Assembly (NCBI GenBank): GCA_025360845.1
Contig: JANYBJ010000313.1
Span: 1 to 41,950 of the forward strand
From: a bacterium
Lineage (GTDB): Bacteria; Verrucomicrobiota; Kiritimatiellia; RFP12; UBA1067
DNA length: 41,950 nt
Direction of reading: 5' to 3'
Shown here: one piece after another, positions 6,346 to 15,525 of the stretch
Layout: every line of letters begins with the position of its first letter
Position numbering within the stretch: position 1 is the first letter of the stretch
Made by a program: the position numbers and the translations under genes
The notes under the pieces: generated by a model
The model's database searches: none
What the model was told of the DNA's origin: nothing
What the model saw: only the letters and a program-made list of their open reading frames with translations

Positions 6346-8508
6346 TCAATGTGTCAGCGCCGGCTTCCAAAGCATCATCACGCTCTTGGCCTTGTAGTCG
6401 TCCTCCAGGAACAAGACGTAGCGTCCGTCGCGCAAGCGCTGGACGCGCAAGGCATCCTCCAGATCCAGCAGGCCCAGTTCGCCGACTCCCCGCTCGGGCA
6501 CCAGGTTGCCGACGAGCCGCCCGTCGGCCAAGCCGAACACTTTTACGAAGGAGTAGTCGACTTTCTCCTCTTTCAAGCCTCGCGTGTAACACACAAAGAG
6601 GTAATCGCCCGCGATCTCGAACGACATCGGCTCCGCAGACTCGTGCCCGCTGCTCCCCTTGCTGTAAGGCAGCACCGCCGACCAGAGCTTCTGCGGCTTG
6701 CCCTTCAGCACATCGCGATACACCGCCACGGCCGGCCCCATCGGCTTCCAGTGCTGGTGCTTGTCTTCACCCAGATCCCCACCAAATGCCACGATGTCGC
6801 GCACCGCATCCACCTTGATCCGTCGCAGCTCGCTGATTTCCGCAGGACGTGCGACCTCACGCGCCTCTTTCCATGACCATTGCGGGGCTCCTTTGTCTGT
6901 GAAGCCCTTAAACGGCACGCCCCGTGCGGCCTGGCCGAACACGCGCCAGAGCGTACACTGGGCATCGACGAACATGCATCCGCCATCTTCCTTCTCCACC
7001 GCCTCATACTCGTCCGCCTGCATCGCCCCGTCGCCGTTGCGGTCGGTCCAGCACCACGCTCCCGAAGCGGGCTGGCCGCGCGGCCAGCCGTCCTCTGTGA
7101 CTTTCACCGTTTTCTTCGAGACCAGCGCGGCGGGGATCGCGGTCTCTCCGTCCGTGGCCGGACTGAAACGGAAAGCCTGCACATAGTCCTGCCCCATGTT
7201 GGAGACGAAAAGCAGCGGCACGCCCTGTACGCGCAGGAACCAGGCGTTGGCCGACCAGATGTGGAGGCGCGGATCGTCGGGGTATTTCCACGGATTCACC
7301 GTGTAGGCCTGATACGTCGTCTGCTGCCCGGCAGGCTTCGTGAAGCCGACGGCGAAGCGCTCCTCCTTGGAGTAGATGTCGCGTTCCGTCTCCGTGTCGA
7401 GGTCCGCCAGATCCACAAAGAACACGCCGCACCGCCGCCAGCGCAAGGAGCCGTCCGGCGCGTACGACTCCAGCACCGTGCTGCCGCCGCCCGTGCCGCC
7501 GCTGTTCGCCACATAGAGGTTGCCCGCGGCGTCCGCGCCGATCCCGCGCGGATGGTTGAAGCGCCGCTCGCCCACGCGCCCCGGCACCGGTCCGCCGAAG
7601 ATCCCGCGCGGTTCGCCGAAGGTGCCGCACGGTTTAAGCTTCCTCTTCTTGAGTCCCTCATAAAGCCGAACCTGCTGCGCCACTCCCGTGTCGCTCACCA
7701 GCAGACGGCCCTTCGCATCGACCGCAAGGTCCGCCGGCCGCACCGCGGCATCGAAGGTCAACCGCGCCTTTTCCTTGCCTGCCGCGTCAAAGCCCGCCAC
7801 AGACCAAGCGCCCGTCTTCTCGTCCTCAGGCGCGAGCAGGACCCACAGGGTCTTGTACACGTCCATGACGATCCGGTCTGGCCGCGCCACGCGCCACGAG
7901 CGCTTCTCAACCATCGTCTCGGCGTCATACACGCGCACCACGCCCTCGCGCTTCACCGTCACAAAGAGTTCGGCTTCCGTCGCCCACATTCCGCGAATCG
8001 TCTCGTCCGCTTTATCGGGCACCTCGGCAACGACCTTGAACGATGCCTTGAGGGTGTCCCCTTTGCCGCCCTTACCGCCTTCAAACGGCGCGCCCTTGCG
8101 GAAATCCCCGCGCGGACGGCGCGACACCCCCAGCCACTTGAATCCTTTGGGAGGCCAGGTCGCCTCATCGACCAGCCCGCCGCCTTCATTTTCGGCGCGT
8201 AGCGCGATGAACACATAGTTCGTATTGGCCGCAACCGCCTCGCCGCCATCATAGCCCCAGCCGTGCGTGTGCATGGCCGCACCTTTCCAAGCGCCATCGC
8301 GATTGAAGCACATCACGTTGCCGCCGCCCTCTTCCCAGCCGATGTGCGTATAGACATCGCCCTCAGGCGTGACGAACAGATCGTCGATGTCCTGCAGCAC
8401 CCAATCCGGTTTGCCGCCCCAGTCGTTGCCGACCCACGACACCTCACACGGCAGCTCCGCCGCCCCTGCGCACAAAGAAATCAACATCCCGAACAAACCA
8501 AGTTTCAT
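6346..8508 (-). CDS. Secreted beta-propeller-like (NHL-type) protein of unknown function
   Basis: A 720-residue protein with an N-terminal signal peptide (MKLGLFGMLISLCAGAA). The rest is consistent with repeated beta-propeller blades: LFVTPEGDVYTHIG, LAVDAKGRLLVSDTG, GIGADAAGNLYVANSGG, and a later VSNMGQDYVQAFRF segment. The phrase hNHPRGIGxDAAGNLYVANSGG is typical of NHL/SMP-30 propellers. NHL-type repeats appear in the first 400 residues and a second, less repetitive half follows, containing an EF-hand-like DRNGDGAMQADEYE that may bind calcium. GGTGGAGGGG precedes the ATG. The gene is divergent from a secreted SGNH hydrolase. I cannot assign an activity; a lyase, lactonase or carbohydrate-binding role is possible. 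Confidence 0.75.
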   Translation of the reverse strand: MKLGLFGMLISLCAGAAELPCEVSWVGNDWGGKPDWVLQDIDDLFVTPEGDVYTHIGWEEGGGNVMCFNRDGAWKGAAMHTHGWGYDGGEAVAANTNYVFIALRAENEGGGLVDEATWPPKGFKWLGVSRRPRGDFRKGAPFEGGKGGKGDTLKASFKVVAEVPDKADETIRGMWATEAELFVTVKREGVVRVYDAETMVEKRSWRVARPDRIVMDVYKTLWVLLAPEDEKTGAWSVAGFDAAGKEKARLTFDAAVRPADLAVDAKGRLLVSDTGVAQQVRLYEGLKKRKLKPCGTFGEPRGIFGGPVPGRVGERRFNHPRGIGADAAGNLYVANSGGTGGGSTVLESYAPDGSLRWRRCGVFFVDLADLDTETERDIYSKEERFAVGFTKPAGQQTTYQAYTVNPWKYPDDPRLHIWSANAWFLRVQGVPLLFVSNMGQDYVQAFRFSPATDGETAIPAALVSKKTVKVTEDGWPRGQPASGAWCWTDRNGDGAMQADEYEAVEKEDGGCMFVDAQCTLWRVFGQAARGVPFKGFTDKGAPQWSWKEAREVARPAEISELRRIKVDAVRDIVAFGGDLGEDKHQHWKPMGPAVAVYRDVLKGKPQKLWSAVLPYSKGSSGHESAEPMSFEIAGDYLFVCYTRGLKEEKVDYSFVKVFGLADGRLVGNLVPERGVGELGLLDLEDALRVQRLRDGRYVLFLEDDYKAKSVMMLWKPALTH

Positions 8509-8532
8509 TAAGCCCCTCCACCTTTTTGTGCA

Positions 8533-8561
8533 ACCTTACACACAATCGTTTGGCGTTTCAA
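8533..8561 (-). promoter_or_regulatory. Promoter of the beta-propeller gene
   Basis: On the minus strand TTGAAA (8556-8561), a 17-base spacer and TAAGGT (8533-8538) form a plausible sigma-70 promoter 24 bases upstream of the start codon. It lies back to back with the SGNH hydrolase promoter. Confidence 0.4.
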
Positions 8562-8574
8562 GCGTGATTTGCGG

Positions 8575-8603
8575 CTGACACGCCTACGCTGCGCCGTTAT
8601 AAT
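8575..8603 (+). promoter_or_regulatory. Promoter of the SGNH hydrolase gene
   Basis: CTGACA (8575-8580), 17-base spacer, perfect TATAAT (8598-8603). The start codon at 8632 is 28 bases past the -10, leaving a leader of about 20 bases that contains AAAGGA. This is one of the best matches to the sigma-70 consensus in the window, and it also argues for the 8632 start over an upstream TTG inside the promoter. Confidence 0.65.
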
Positions 8604-8631
8604 AAAACCTTCAGATAAAGGAATCCACACC

Positions 8632-9789
8632 ATGATCCCGATGAAATCCGCCGCGATCGCAGCACTCACGCTCATCACCGCCTGTGCGCAGGCTTTCGAC
8701 AACAAGACCCTCCAGCCGCAGTCGCTGGCCAGCACCGGCGACCTCCGCCGCGTGCAACAGGTCATGGCCAAGGCGCAGCGCGGCGAGAAGGTGACCGTGG
8801 CCGTCATCGGCGGCTCGATCACGCAAGGCGCCAGAGCCAGCAAGCCCGAAAGCCAGTACGGCAGCCTCGTGGCCGGCTGGTGGCGAAGCGCGTTCCCGAA
8901 GGCCCAGATCGAATTCGTCAACGCCGGCATCGGCGCGACCGGCTCCAACTTCGGCGCGTTGCGCGCCCGGCGCGACCTCCTTTCGCACAATCCCGACTTC
9001 GTGGTCGTGGAGTACGGCGTCAACGACGGCAACACCCAAGCTTTCGCCGAAACGCTCGAAGGCCTGGTCCGGCAGATCCTCAAACAGCCGAACCGGCCCG
9101 CCGTCGTGCAGCTCTTCATGATGTGCCAGGGCGGCGGCAACGCGCAGGAGTGGCACGGCAAAGTCGGCGCGCATTACAGCCTGCCGATCATCAGCTACCG
9201 CGACGCGCTCTGGCCGGAGATCAAGGCCGGCCGCCTCGCGTGGGACGCCGTCATGGCCGACGACGTCCACCCCAACGACCTCGGCCACGCCTGCGCCGCC
9301 GATTTCGTCGGCTACCTGCTGGACATCGCAAAGGCGGGCATAGACAAACCCTCCGCCGTCCGCCCCGTCCCTGCCCCCCTCTTCAGCGAGCTGTACGAGC
9401 ACACCGCGCTCTTCGAGGCCCCCGACCTGAAGCCGCTCAGCAACGCAGGCTGGACGCTCGACGAGAAAGACAGGAGCTGGGTCAGCGACAAGCCGGGCAG
9501 CGTCATCGAATTCGAAATCGACGGCCAGGCGATCTTATCGATGCACTTCGTGGTCAAACGCGCCATGGGCAAAGCCAAACTGCAGGTCGACGGCGGTGCG
9601 CCCGTGGTTTACGACGGCTGGTTCGACCAAACGTGGGGCGGCTACCGCTGCACCAACCTGCTCGCCAAGGACCTGAAGCCCGGCAAGCACACCGTGCGCA
9701 TCGAGGTGCTCGAAGAGAAGAGCCCCGGCAGCGACGGCCATGAATTCCGTCTCTTCGGCCTCGGCGCGGCCGGCGTGACGGCACCTTAG
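8632..9789 (+). CDS. Secreted SGNH/GDSL-type hydrolase (probable carbohydrate esterase)
   Basis: A 385-residue protein with an N-terminal signal peptide (MIPMKSAAIAALTLITACAQA). It has the SGNH blocks: block I is GGSITQG with S62 as the likely nucleophile (Gly in place of the usual Asp of GDS), GATGSN is block II, EYGVND with N131 is block III, and DDVHPNDLGH supplies D210 and H213 of block V. The last 120 residues (from about LFEAPDLKPL) form a separate beta-rich domain, probably a jelly-roll. Families of this build deacetylate plant polysaccharides, but the exact substrate cannot be read from sequence. The start chosen has AAAGGA upstream and gives the signal peptide; an upstream TTG would lie inside the promoter. 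The stop is only five bases from the end of the convergent arabinose operon. Confidence 0.85.
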   Translation: MIPMKSAAIAALTLITACAQAFDNKTLQPQSLASTGDLRRVQQVMAKAQRGEKVTVAVIGGSITQGARASKPESQYGSLVAGWWRSAFPKAQIEFVNAGIGATGSNFGALRARRDLLSHNPDFVVVEYGVNDGNTQAFAETLEGLVRQILKQPNRPAVVQLFMMCQGGGNAQEWHGKVGAHYSLPIISYRDALWPEIKAGRLAWDAVMADDVHPNDLGHACAADFVGYLLDIAKAGIDKPSAVRPVPAPLFSELYEHTALFEAPDLKPLSNAGWTLDEKDRSWVSDKPGSVIEFEIDGQAILSMHFVVKRAMGKAKLQVDGGAPVVYDGWFDQTWGGYRCTNLLAKDLKPGKHTVRIEVLEEKSPGSDGHEFRLFGLGAAGVTAP

Positions 9790-9794
9790 TCGCC

Positions 9795-10493
9795 CTAATC
9801 TTGCTCCGGCGGCAGAGAGAGCGGATCGCGCGCGATCACCCAGACGCAGCGCGACCGCGCCTTGCCGCCCTTGTAGGCCGCGACGTGGAACCGGCGGAAG
9901 AAAAGGCTCTCCTGCTTCAAGCGGTGTTCGAATGCATTGTCGATCGAGCCCGACCAGATCGCGAGACACCCCTTGGCGTGCAAGGCGCGCATGCACGCCT
10001 GAAGGCCGCCCCGGCTGTAGAGGCGGTCGTTGCCCGCCGCGGTCAGCGCCGCAGGGCCGTTGTCGACATCGAGCATGATCGCGTCGAAGGCGTGTTCCGA
10101 CTGCTGGATCAATCCCATCACATCGCAAACCTTGAGCACCACGCGCGGGTCGCGCAGCGGATGGTTGTTGAGTTCGCCCAGAAACTCCCGGTTCCACAGA
10201 ACGACGTCGGCGATCAGCTCGCTCACGACGACCGTCGCCTCGGGCTGAAGCAGGTCAAGCGTCTGGCGCAGCGTATAGCCCATGCCGAGTCCGCCGATCA
10301 GCACGGTGGGGTTCTGCCGCGCCGCGATGCGGACGCAGCCCAGCCTCGCGAGTTCGAGCTCCGACTCATGCGCGCGGCTGGTCATCAGCTCCTGGCAGCC
10401 CACCTTCATGGAGAAGTCGGCGTCGTGCTGGTAGAGCGTCAACACCTCGTTGTCCGGAGTCTTCGTTGTCGCGATCTTAAGCGTCGGTTTCAT
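9795..10493 (-). CDS. Spermidine-synthase-like methyltransferase-fold protein
   Basis: A 232-residue protein with the Rossmann fold of the spermidine synthase family. PTVLIGGLGMGYTLRQTL is the glycine-rich nucleotide loop (family G-G-G-x-G), VVSELIADVV holds the acidic residue of the second strand, and AIMLDVDNGPAAL matches the D-x-D-N-G-P segment near the aminopropyltransferase catalytic Asp. It lacks the N-terminal beta-barrel of full-length SpeE, so it belongs to the short group often annotated only as spermidine synthase-like. The ATG at 10493 is preferred over an upstream TTG. It starts 66 bases after the GH127 gene and may be the last gene of the arabinose operon, though no link to arabinose is apparent. 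Confidence 0.75.
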   Translation of the reverse strand: MKPTLKIATTKTPDNEVLTLYQHDADFSMKVGCQELMTSRAHESELELARLGCVRIAARQNPTVLIGGLGMGYTLRQTLDLLQPEATVVVSELIADVVLWNREFLGELNNHPLRDPRVVLKVCDVMGLIQQSEHAFDAIMLDVDNGPAALTAAGNDRLYSRGGLQACMRALHAKGCLAIWSGSIDNAFEHRLKQESLFFRRFHVAAYKGGKARSRCVWVIARDPLSLPPEQD

Positions 10494-10559
10494 GCCCGTA
10501 AAATCCCATACCCGACGCCTCGCCGTCAATCCGTATTTTCTTCGGGGACAGTCGGCATC

Positions 10560-12944
10560 TTACTGTTTCAACAGCACAAGGCCGAAGAGACCGCCTGCCA
10601 TGTGGCCGGGCTGCGCACGGAACGTGACCGTCACCTTGTCTTTGCCCCGTGTGAGATTCTCCGGAAGAACGTACGGCTCATCGAAGAAAACATCCGGCCG
10701 GTTCTTCTCCAGCTTCTGGGTGGCGATCACGGTGCCGTCTACCAAGATATCGAAGATGCGGTCGCCCCCGTCATTGCCCCAGTAGGTACACACGAGCGTC
10801 ATCGGCTTGTCCGGGGCGACCTTGACCTCATAACTGAACCAGCCCCGCGCATCACGCCATTTGCGGTCACGGAAGTCCCCCGCGTGAGAATCTTCGCTTT
10901 TCAGGTGATGATCGGTTTCGGGCTGCTGCTCGCCGGGCCTGACTTGGTCAGTGATTCTGGCCTCGAGCGCTTTGCGCCGGGCCGATTCCGCTTGAAGTTC
11001 GGCGTCCCGCCTCTTCCAGTCCTCGGCTGAGAAAAGCTGCAAGTAAACCGACAGGCGTTGGTGGTGCAACCGGTAATAAGGGATCAGCGAAACCTCCTGC
11101 GGCTGCCCGATGCCGTGCGTCCGGAACGTCAACGGCTTTCCGTCAACCGGCATGATTTTACCGAGCACATCGTTGGCCTCACACACAAACACCGGCACAT
11201 TCGGCACTGGAATATTCTGCTGGTCCAACTGTCCTTTGGCGTACGGCTTTGTGTTCTCCAGCCCCTCCGTCCCCAGTTCGCCGGCAAGCACAATCGGCCC
11301 GCACAGAACGGACACCCAATTGGATGCGCCCGGCAGAGCCTCAAGGTGCAGCCGCATCGGGATCCTGATCTCAACTTGATCCTTGTCGCTCCACGTGCGA
11401 TCAAGGGTAACATAGGAGCCCGCCGGGCCCGAGACCGCCTCACTATTGCCGTTCACTCTGATCGTCATGCCGTCAGCGGCCCACGCCGGATAACGGACCT
11501 TAAGCGCGAGCTTGACCGGCTTCTCGCAGCGCAGCGTCAGCCGAGTCGTGTCCTCTTCGGGGAAGCGAGTCTCTTGTCTCACCACAACCCCCTTCTCGCG
11601 CCAGTTCAGTTCAGAGGCGATGAACAGGTTCAGGTAGAGCGCGTCGGCGTCGTGGAAGTAGATTGTGTCGCCGTATTTGCCGTGGTTCTCAATGCCTGTG
11701 CCGAGACAACACCAGAACGAGTCGTCCGGCGTGGAGTAGCTCTTGAAGTGCCCAGGCTTCAGCGAGGCGAAGTAGATCACCATCCCGGTGAGAGGGTCCT
11801 GCGATGCGAGAATCTGATTGAACAGGGCGCGCTCGTAGAAATCCATGAGCCGGGCCTGCGGCTCCCAAGCGAACAGGTGCCGCGTGAGCTTCAGCATGTT
11901 GTAGGTGTTGCACGTCTCGCAGGTCGCCGGACTCAGATGCTGCGCAAACTGATCGACCGGAAAGAAATGCTCGCCGTCGCTGTGCCCGCCGATGCAATAG
12001 GAGCGGTCAAGCGCCACAAACTTCCAGAAGCTGCAGGCGACGTCCTTGAGCGCCGGATCGCCGGTCAGCTCGTACTCGCGCGCCGCGCCGATGATTTTAG
12101 GGATCTGCGTGTTGGCATGCTTGCCGTTCAACTGATCCTCGCCCTTGGCCAGCGGCGCAAAGATGGTCTCATGATTGAAGGCCTTGGCAAGCGCCAGATG
12201 CTCGGGCTTGCCGGTCACCGCATAGAGGTTGGCCAGCACCTCGTTCATGCCCCCGTGCTCGTTGCCCAGCGCCATCTGCTGCCGCTCGTGGCCCAAACGG
12301 TCGACGCGCGCTTTGAGCCAAGCAGCCATGTTCTCGAGCACCTCGAGCGCCTGTTTGTTGCCGCAATACAGATAGGCATCCAGAAGCCCCGCGAGAATTT
12401 TGTGCAGGGTGTAATAAGGCGCCCAGACCGGCTTGCCGCCATCGACACGGTCAAAGAAGGATTCCGGATAAGCGGAGAGGAAGCCCGCGCCATACCCCTG
12501 TGAGGGCATGGCCGCCTGACATTTGGCCAGCTCGGACACCAACGCGTCAACCCGGCTCTTCAGAGCCTCGTCGCCCGTGCTCGCAAACATCAGACAGAGA
12601 GCGGTCAGGTAATGTCCCGCGCTGTGGCCGCGCAGTTCGCTCGCGGGCGCCTCCCATCCGCCGTAAGGCCGGGCCTGCGTCGGCAGGCCTGCGGTCAGTC
12701 TGAACGTGTGCAGCAGCCGGTCGGGCTCGAGATCGAGCAGATAGCGCTTGTCGCGGAGCATCGCCTCTTTGAAGGGCCCGTCCAGCAAACGGACCTGCTC
12801 AAGCGGGAACGGGCTGGCCCGCAGGGGAACCGCGGGCTGCACGTTCAGCTTGTCGCCGACCGCGAAGCCGTCTGCGCGGAGCATCGAGCAAGGCGTCAAC
12901 ACCGCTGCCGCCGCCACCCCGGCCAGAACCGTCCGCTTGAGCAT
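10560..12944 (-). CDS. GH127/GH146-type beta-L-arabinofuranosidase (DUF1680)
   Basis: A 794-residue secreted protein (signal peptide about residues 1-24). GH127 and GH146 enzymes release beta-linked L-arabinofuranose with a cysteine nucleophile held by a zinc site of one Glu and three Cys. Those residues are visible: E343 and C345 in CETCNTYNML, and C412-C413 in FWCCLGTG. The (alpha/alpha)-barrel region spans about 45-430, with GHSAGHYLTAL and APYYTLHKILAGLLDAY. Two beta domains follow, the last (about 665-794, KWRDARGWFSYEVKV to the end) resembling the DUF6805-type domain of such enzymes. TAGGAG precedes the ATG and overlaps the stop region of the GH51 gene before it, with an 11-base gap, so the two are co-translated. 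Substrate is expected to be arabinan or arabinose-rich glycoprotein side chains. Confidence 0.9.
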   Translation of the reverse strand: MLKRTVLAGVAAAAVLTPCSMLRADGFAVGDKLNVQPAVPLRASPFPLEQVRLLDGPFKEAMLRDKRYLLDLEPDRLLHTFRLTAGLPTQARPYGGWEAPASELRGHSAGHYLTALCLMFASTGDEALKSRVDALVSELAKCQAAMPSQGYGAGFLSAYPESFFDRVDGGKPVWAPYYTLHKILAGLLDAYLYCGNKQALEVLENMAAWLKARVDRLGHERQQMALGNEHGGMNEVLANLYAVTGKPEHLALAKAFNHETIFAPLAKGEDQLNGKHANTQIPKIIGAAREYELTGDPALKDVACSFWKFVALDRSYCIGGHSDGEHFFPVDQFAQHLSPATCETCNTYNMLKLTRHLFAWEPQARLMDFYERALFNQILASQDPLTGMVIYFASLKPGHFKSYSTPDDSFWCCLGTGIENHGKYGDTIYFHDADALYLNLFIASELNWREKGVVVRQETRFPEEDTTRLTLRCEKPVKLALKVRYPAWAADGMTIRVNGNSEAVSGPAGSYVTLDRTWSDKDQVEIRIPMRLHLEALPGASNWVSVLCGPIVLAGELGTEGLENTKPYAKGQLDQQNIPVPNVPVFVCEANDVLGKIMPVDGKPLTFRTHGIGQPQEVSLIPYYRLHHQRLSVYLQLFSAEDWKRRDAELQAESARRKALEARITDQVRPGEQQPETDHHLKSEDSHAGDFRDRKWRDARGWFSYEVKVAPDKPMTLVCTYWGNDGGDRIFDILVDGTVIATQKLEKNRPDVFFDEPYVLPENLTRGKDKVTVTFRAQPGHMAGGLFGLVLLKQ

Positions 12945-12955
12945 GTCTAAATCTC

Positions 12956-15334
12956 CTACTTCTTGACGGGCAGTCGCAGCACGGTCACGGAGTTGCCCGG
13001 GAAGGCGTGCGTGAAGCTCTCGGACGCATTGTCGAGCGTGAGGGTTACGGGGACGACCTTCTTCGGCTGATCGAGCGTGTTCTCGTTCATGGCTTCGGAC
13101 GACGCCAGCACAACCGCCTTGGCGTTCTTCGCCACGCCCTTTACGCCGTTCAGCCGGATGCCTGTAGCCTGCTCAGAGGCCGCGGTGTTGACGACCTTCA
13201 GGATCACTTCGCTGCCGTCTTTGGAGAGGGTCGAGGAGGCATACAGCGCCTTGGTCGGTTTGCACTGCGCGTCATGGATCAGCTTGCCGTCGAGATAGCA
13301 CTTGATGTTCGCCCCCTTGAGCTCGACCTTGATGTCATACCAGCGTCCGGTCTCGATCGAACCGTCGACGCTCGCGTCTTGCACGCCCGGCACCTCGAGC
13401 GCATGCCGCTTGTTACCCCAGCCGCCGATGTTCCACCACGATTTCTGGTCGTCGTTTTCCATGCCGAACAGGATCAGAAAACCTTCCGCCCCTCCGAGTT
13501 TGCGGGCCTTGAGCGTGTAGGTGTAGTTGTTCCACTTCTTGTCGCCGGTGACGGCGCGGATGTTTTCAACTTCGACGGTTTGCTTGAGAACGCCATTCTC
13601 GGCCTTCCACTCGCCGCCTTGCAGTTTCCAGCCTTTTGTGCCGCTCGCGAAATCGCACGTGTACAGCACCTCGTCTCCGCGCGTCACCTTGAGGTCTTTG
13701 TACTCGGCCTGCGTGAGCCAGGTGCCCACCCCGACCATGCCGCCCTTGGCCGGCGGCTCCGCTACAGCCGAGTCGACGGCACACGGCAGGACCACAGCGC
13801 CACGGTTTTCGGAGAACATTTTCTGCACGTAATAGGAGGGGATGCCGTAAGCCCGCGAGCTGTCGAAATTGATCAGGTCGGGGTTCCATCTCTTGTGGTT
13901 GGCGTTCACGAAGAGCGGCGCATAGGAGGCCATCACGACGACGTCTGAGTTGCGCTCCATGCCGGTCATGAAGGCGGCCTCGCCCACCGCGCCGCGCAGG
14001 CTGCCATCGCCGGTGCCCTGCGTCACCGCATACTCGCCGACGAACACCTTGAACTTCGCGCGGTCGTAACTGTCATACTTGCCGGCGTTCTCGATGAAGA
14101 ATTCGGGATTGCTGTAGTAATGCTCGTCCACGATCTCGAGCGTTCGGTTCTTCGGCAGGCCGTCCCAGACGTTCGCGATGAGGGTCACTTCGGGATACTT
14201 GGCTTTGATCGCGTCATGGAACAGCGCGTACCGCTCATGGTAGGCCGGGCCGCCGTTCTCGTTGCCGATCTCCAAGTACTTCATGTTGAACGGGGCCGGA
14301 TGGCCGGCCTTGGCGCGCACCGCGCCCCAGGTGCTGTCGACCGGACCGTTGGCGTACTCGAGGGCATCCAGCGCGTCCTGCACATACTCGCCCATTTTGT
14401 CCATGGGCACATTCTCCCTGTGGGACATGCCGACGTTGATGCAGAAGAGCGGCTCCGCGCCGAGATCCTCGCTCAGTTGCAGGTACTCATGGTAGCCGAG
14501 CCCATGCGTGGCCTTATACCCCCAGATATTGTTCTGCGTCCGGCGGTCGCCGATGTCGCCGATGGTCTGCTTCCAGCGGTAAGCCTCTTTCATGGTGTCG
14601 CCTTCCACCCAGCACCCGCCGGGGAAGCGCATGAACGCGGGCTTCAGATCAGCCAGCATCTGAGCTAAATCTTTGCGAAAACCGTGGCCTTTCCAGGTGT
14701 CCTGCGGGAACAGTGACACCCCGTCGAGCCAGAAAGTTCCGGGCTTGTCGGTGCTGATCACCAGGCGCGCCTTGGGATCCGTCGCATCGGCCTTAAGCGT
14801 GAGGGTGTAGGCCTGCCAGTCTTTGCCCAGCACCTTGATCTTCTCTTTGGCATACGTCACGCTGTCGGTGCTCTCCAGCGTCACCGTCAGCGGCCCGCTG
14901 AAGGCCGCGTCCGCACGGGCGCACAGCGTCAGCTTGTACTTCTCCCCCTTCGCAACCGACATGCCCCAATAGCCGTCGTTGGCCACGCCCGCGCGTGACA
15001 CTCCGCCATCCTTGATCGTCACCTTCAGCGAATGGGGATTCTTGGCGCTCATCGGCTTCTCGGAGTCCAAGGCCAGTTCGACCTTGGCGTTGCCGCTGCT
15101 GACGGGCGTCCAAGAGTCCGGCTTGTCGGAGTCCTCGAAGGAGCGGTTGCGGACGAGTTCCGCGTAGATGCCGCCGTCTGCGGACAGATTGATGTCCTCA
15201 AAGAATATGCCCCACAAGGTCGGACTGACCTTGGCGCCGGGTTTGTCGACGCCGACGGTGATCGTGTTCTCCGCCGCCAACAGACTGCCACACGCTACAC
15301 TGATCAAAACACCCATAACTAACATACGCTTCAT
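12956..15334 (-). CDS. GH51 alpha-L-arabinofuranosidase with C-terminal beta-sandwich domain (first paralogue)
   Basis: A 792-residue secreted GH51 enzyme, which cleaves terminal alpha-L-arabinofuranosyl groups with retention. It starts with a signal peptide (MKRMLVMGVLISVACGSLLA), then a short strand and a CBM4-like region (about 60-210), the catalytic (beta/alpha)8 barrel (about 215-540) with MRFPGGCWVEGD, E359 in EIGNENGG as acid/base and E434 in FVGEYA as nucleophile, and a LamG/DUF1080-like jelly roll (about 570-720, with IGGWGNKRHALE and ETGRWYDIKVELKG). The last 70 residues return to the GH51 beta-sandwich. The ATG at 15334 is chosen because GGGAGGG lies eight bases upstream and the signal peptide begins there; a longer frame to 15445 has no such support. 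It follows the isomerase after a 191-base repeat-containing gap. Confidence 0.9.
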   Translation of the reverse strand: MKRMLVMGVLISVACGSLLAAENTITVGVDKPGAKVSPTLWGIFFEDINLSADGGIYAELVRNRSFEDSDKPDSWTPVSSGNAKVELALDSEKPMSAKNPHSLKVTIKDGGVSRAGVANDGYWGMSVAKGEKYKLTLCARADAAFSGPLTVTLESTDSVTYAKEKIKVLGKDWQAYTLTLKADATDPKARLVISTDKPGTFWLDGVSLFPQDTWKGHGFRKDLAQMLADLKPAFMRFPGGCWVEGDTMKEAYRWKQTIGDIGDRRTQNNIWGYKATHGLGYHEYLQLSEDLGAEPLFCINVGMSHRENVPMDKMGEYVQDALDALEYANGPVDSTWGAVRAKAGHPAPFNMKYLEIGNENGGPAYHERYALFHDAIKAKYPEVTLIANVWDGLPKNRTLEIVDEHYYSNPEFFIENAGKYDSYDRAKFKVFVGEYAVTQGTGDGSLRGAVGEAAFMTGMERNSDVVVMASYAPLFVNANHKRWNPDLINFDSSRAYGIPSYYVQKMFSENRGAVVLPCAVDSAVAEPPAKGGMVGVGTWLTQAEYKDLKVTRGDEVLYTCDFASGTKGWKLQGGEWKAENGVLKQTVEVENIRAVTGDKKWNNYTYTLKARKLGGAEGFLILFGMENDDQKSWWNIGGWGNKRHALEVPGVQDASVDGSIETGRWYDIKVELKGANIKCYLDGKLIHDAQCKPTKALYASSTLSKDGSEVILKVVNTAASEQATGIRLNGVKGVAKNAKAVVLASSEAMNENTLDQPKKVVPVTLTLDNASESFTHAFPGNSVTVLRLPVKK

Positions 15335-15455
15335 ACATCGCCCTCCCCACTTTGCTTCGACACCTGTTCGTAGTGGCGCCGTCAGGCGCTTTCCGCCCAG
15401 CACATTATGCCCTTGCGGGCACACAAACATGCATACCCATTTCACTCAACCCTAC

Positions 15456-15504
15456 ACCAACAAGGAACGTCATGCCCGCTGGACATTGGGTGTTCCTTGT
15501 TGGT
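15456..15504. repeat. Inverted repeat in the isomerase-GH51 gap
   Basis: ACCAACAAGGAAC (15456-15468) pairs perfectly with GTTCCTTGTTGGT (15492-15504) around a 23-base loop. The surrounding sequence, with GGACATTGGGTGTTCC and TTGGTTATTGGACATTC, has the look of a dispersed small intergenic element. A GCCC-TTGC-GGGC hairpin at about 15408-15421 is also present. In transcripts of the operon these would fold as stem-loops between the two genes. Confidence 0.65.
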
Positions 15505-15525
15505 TATTGGACATTCTACATTTCC

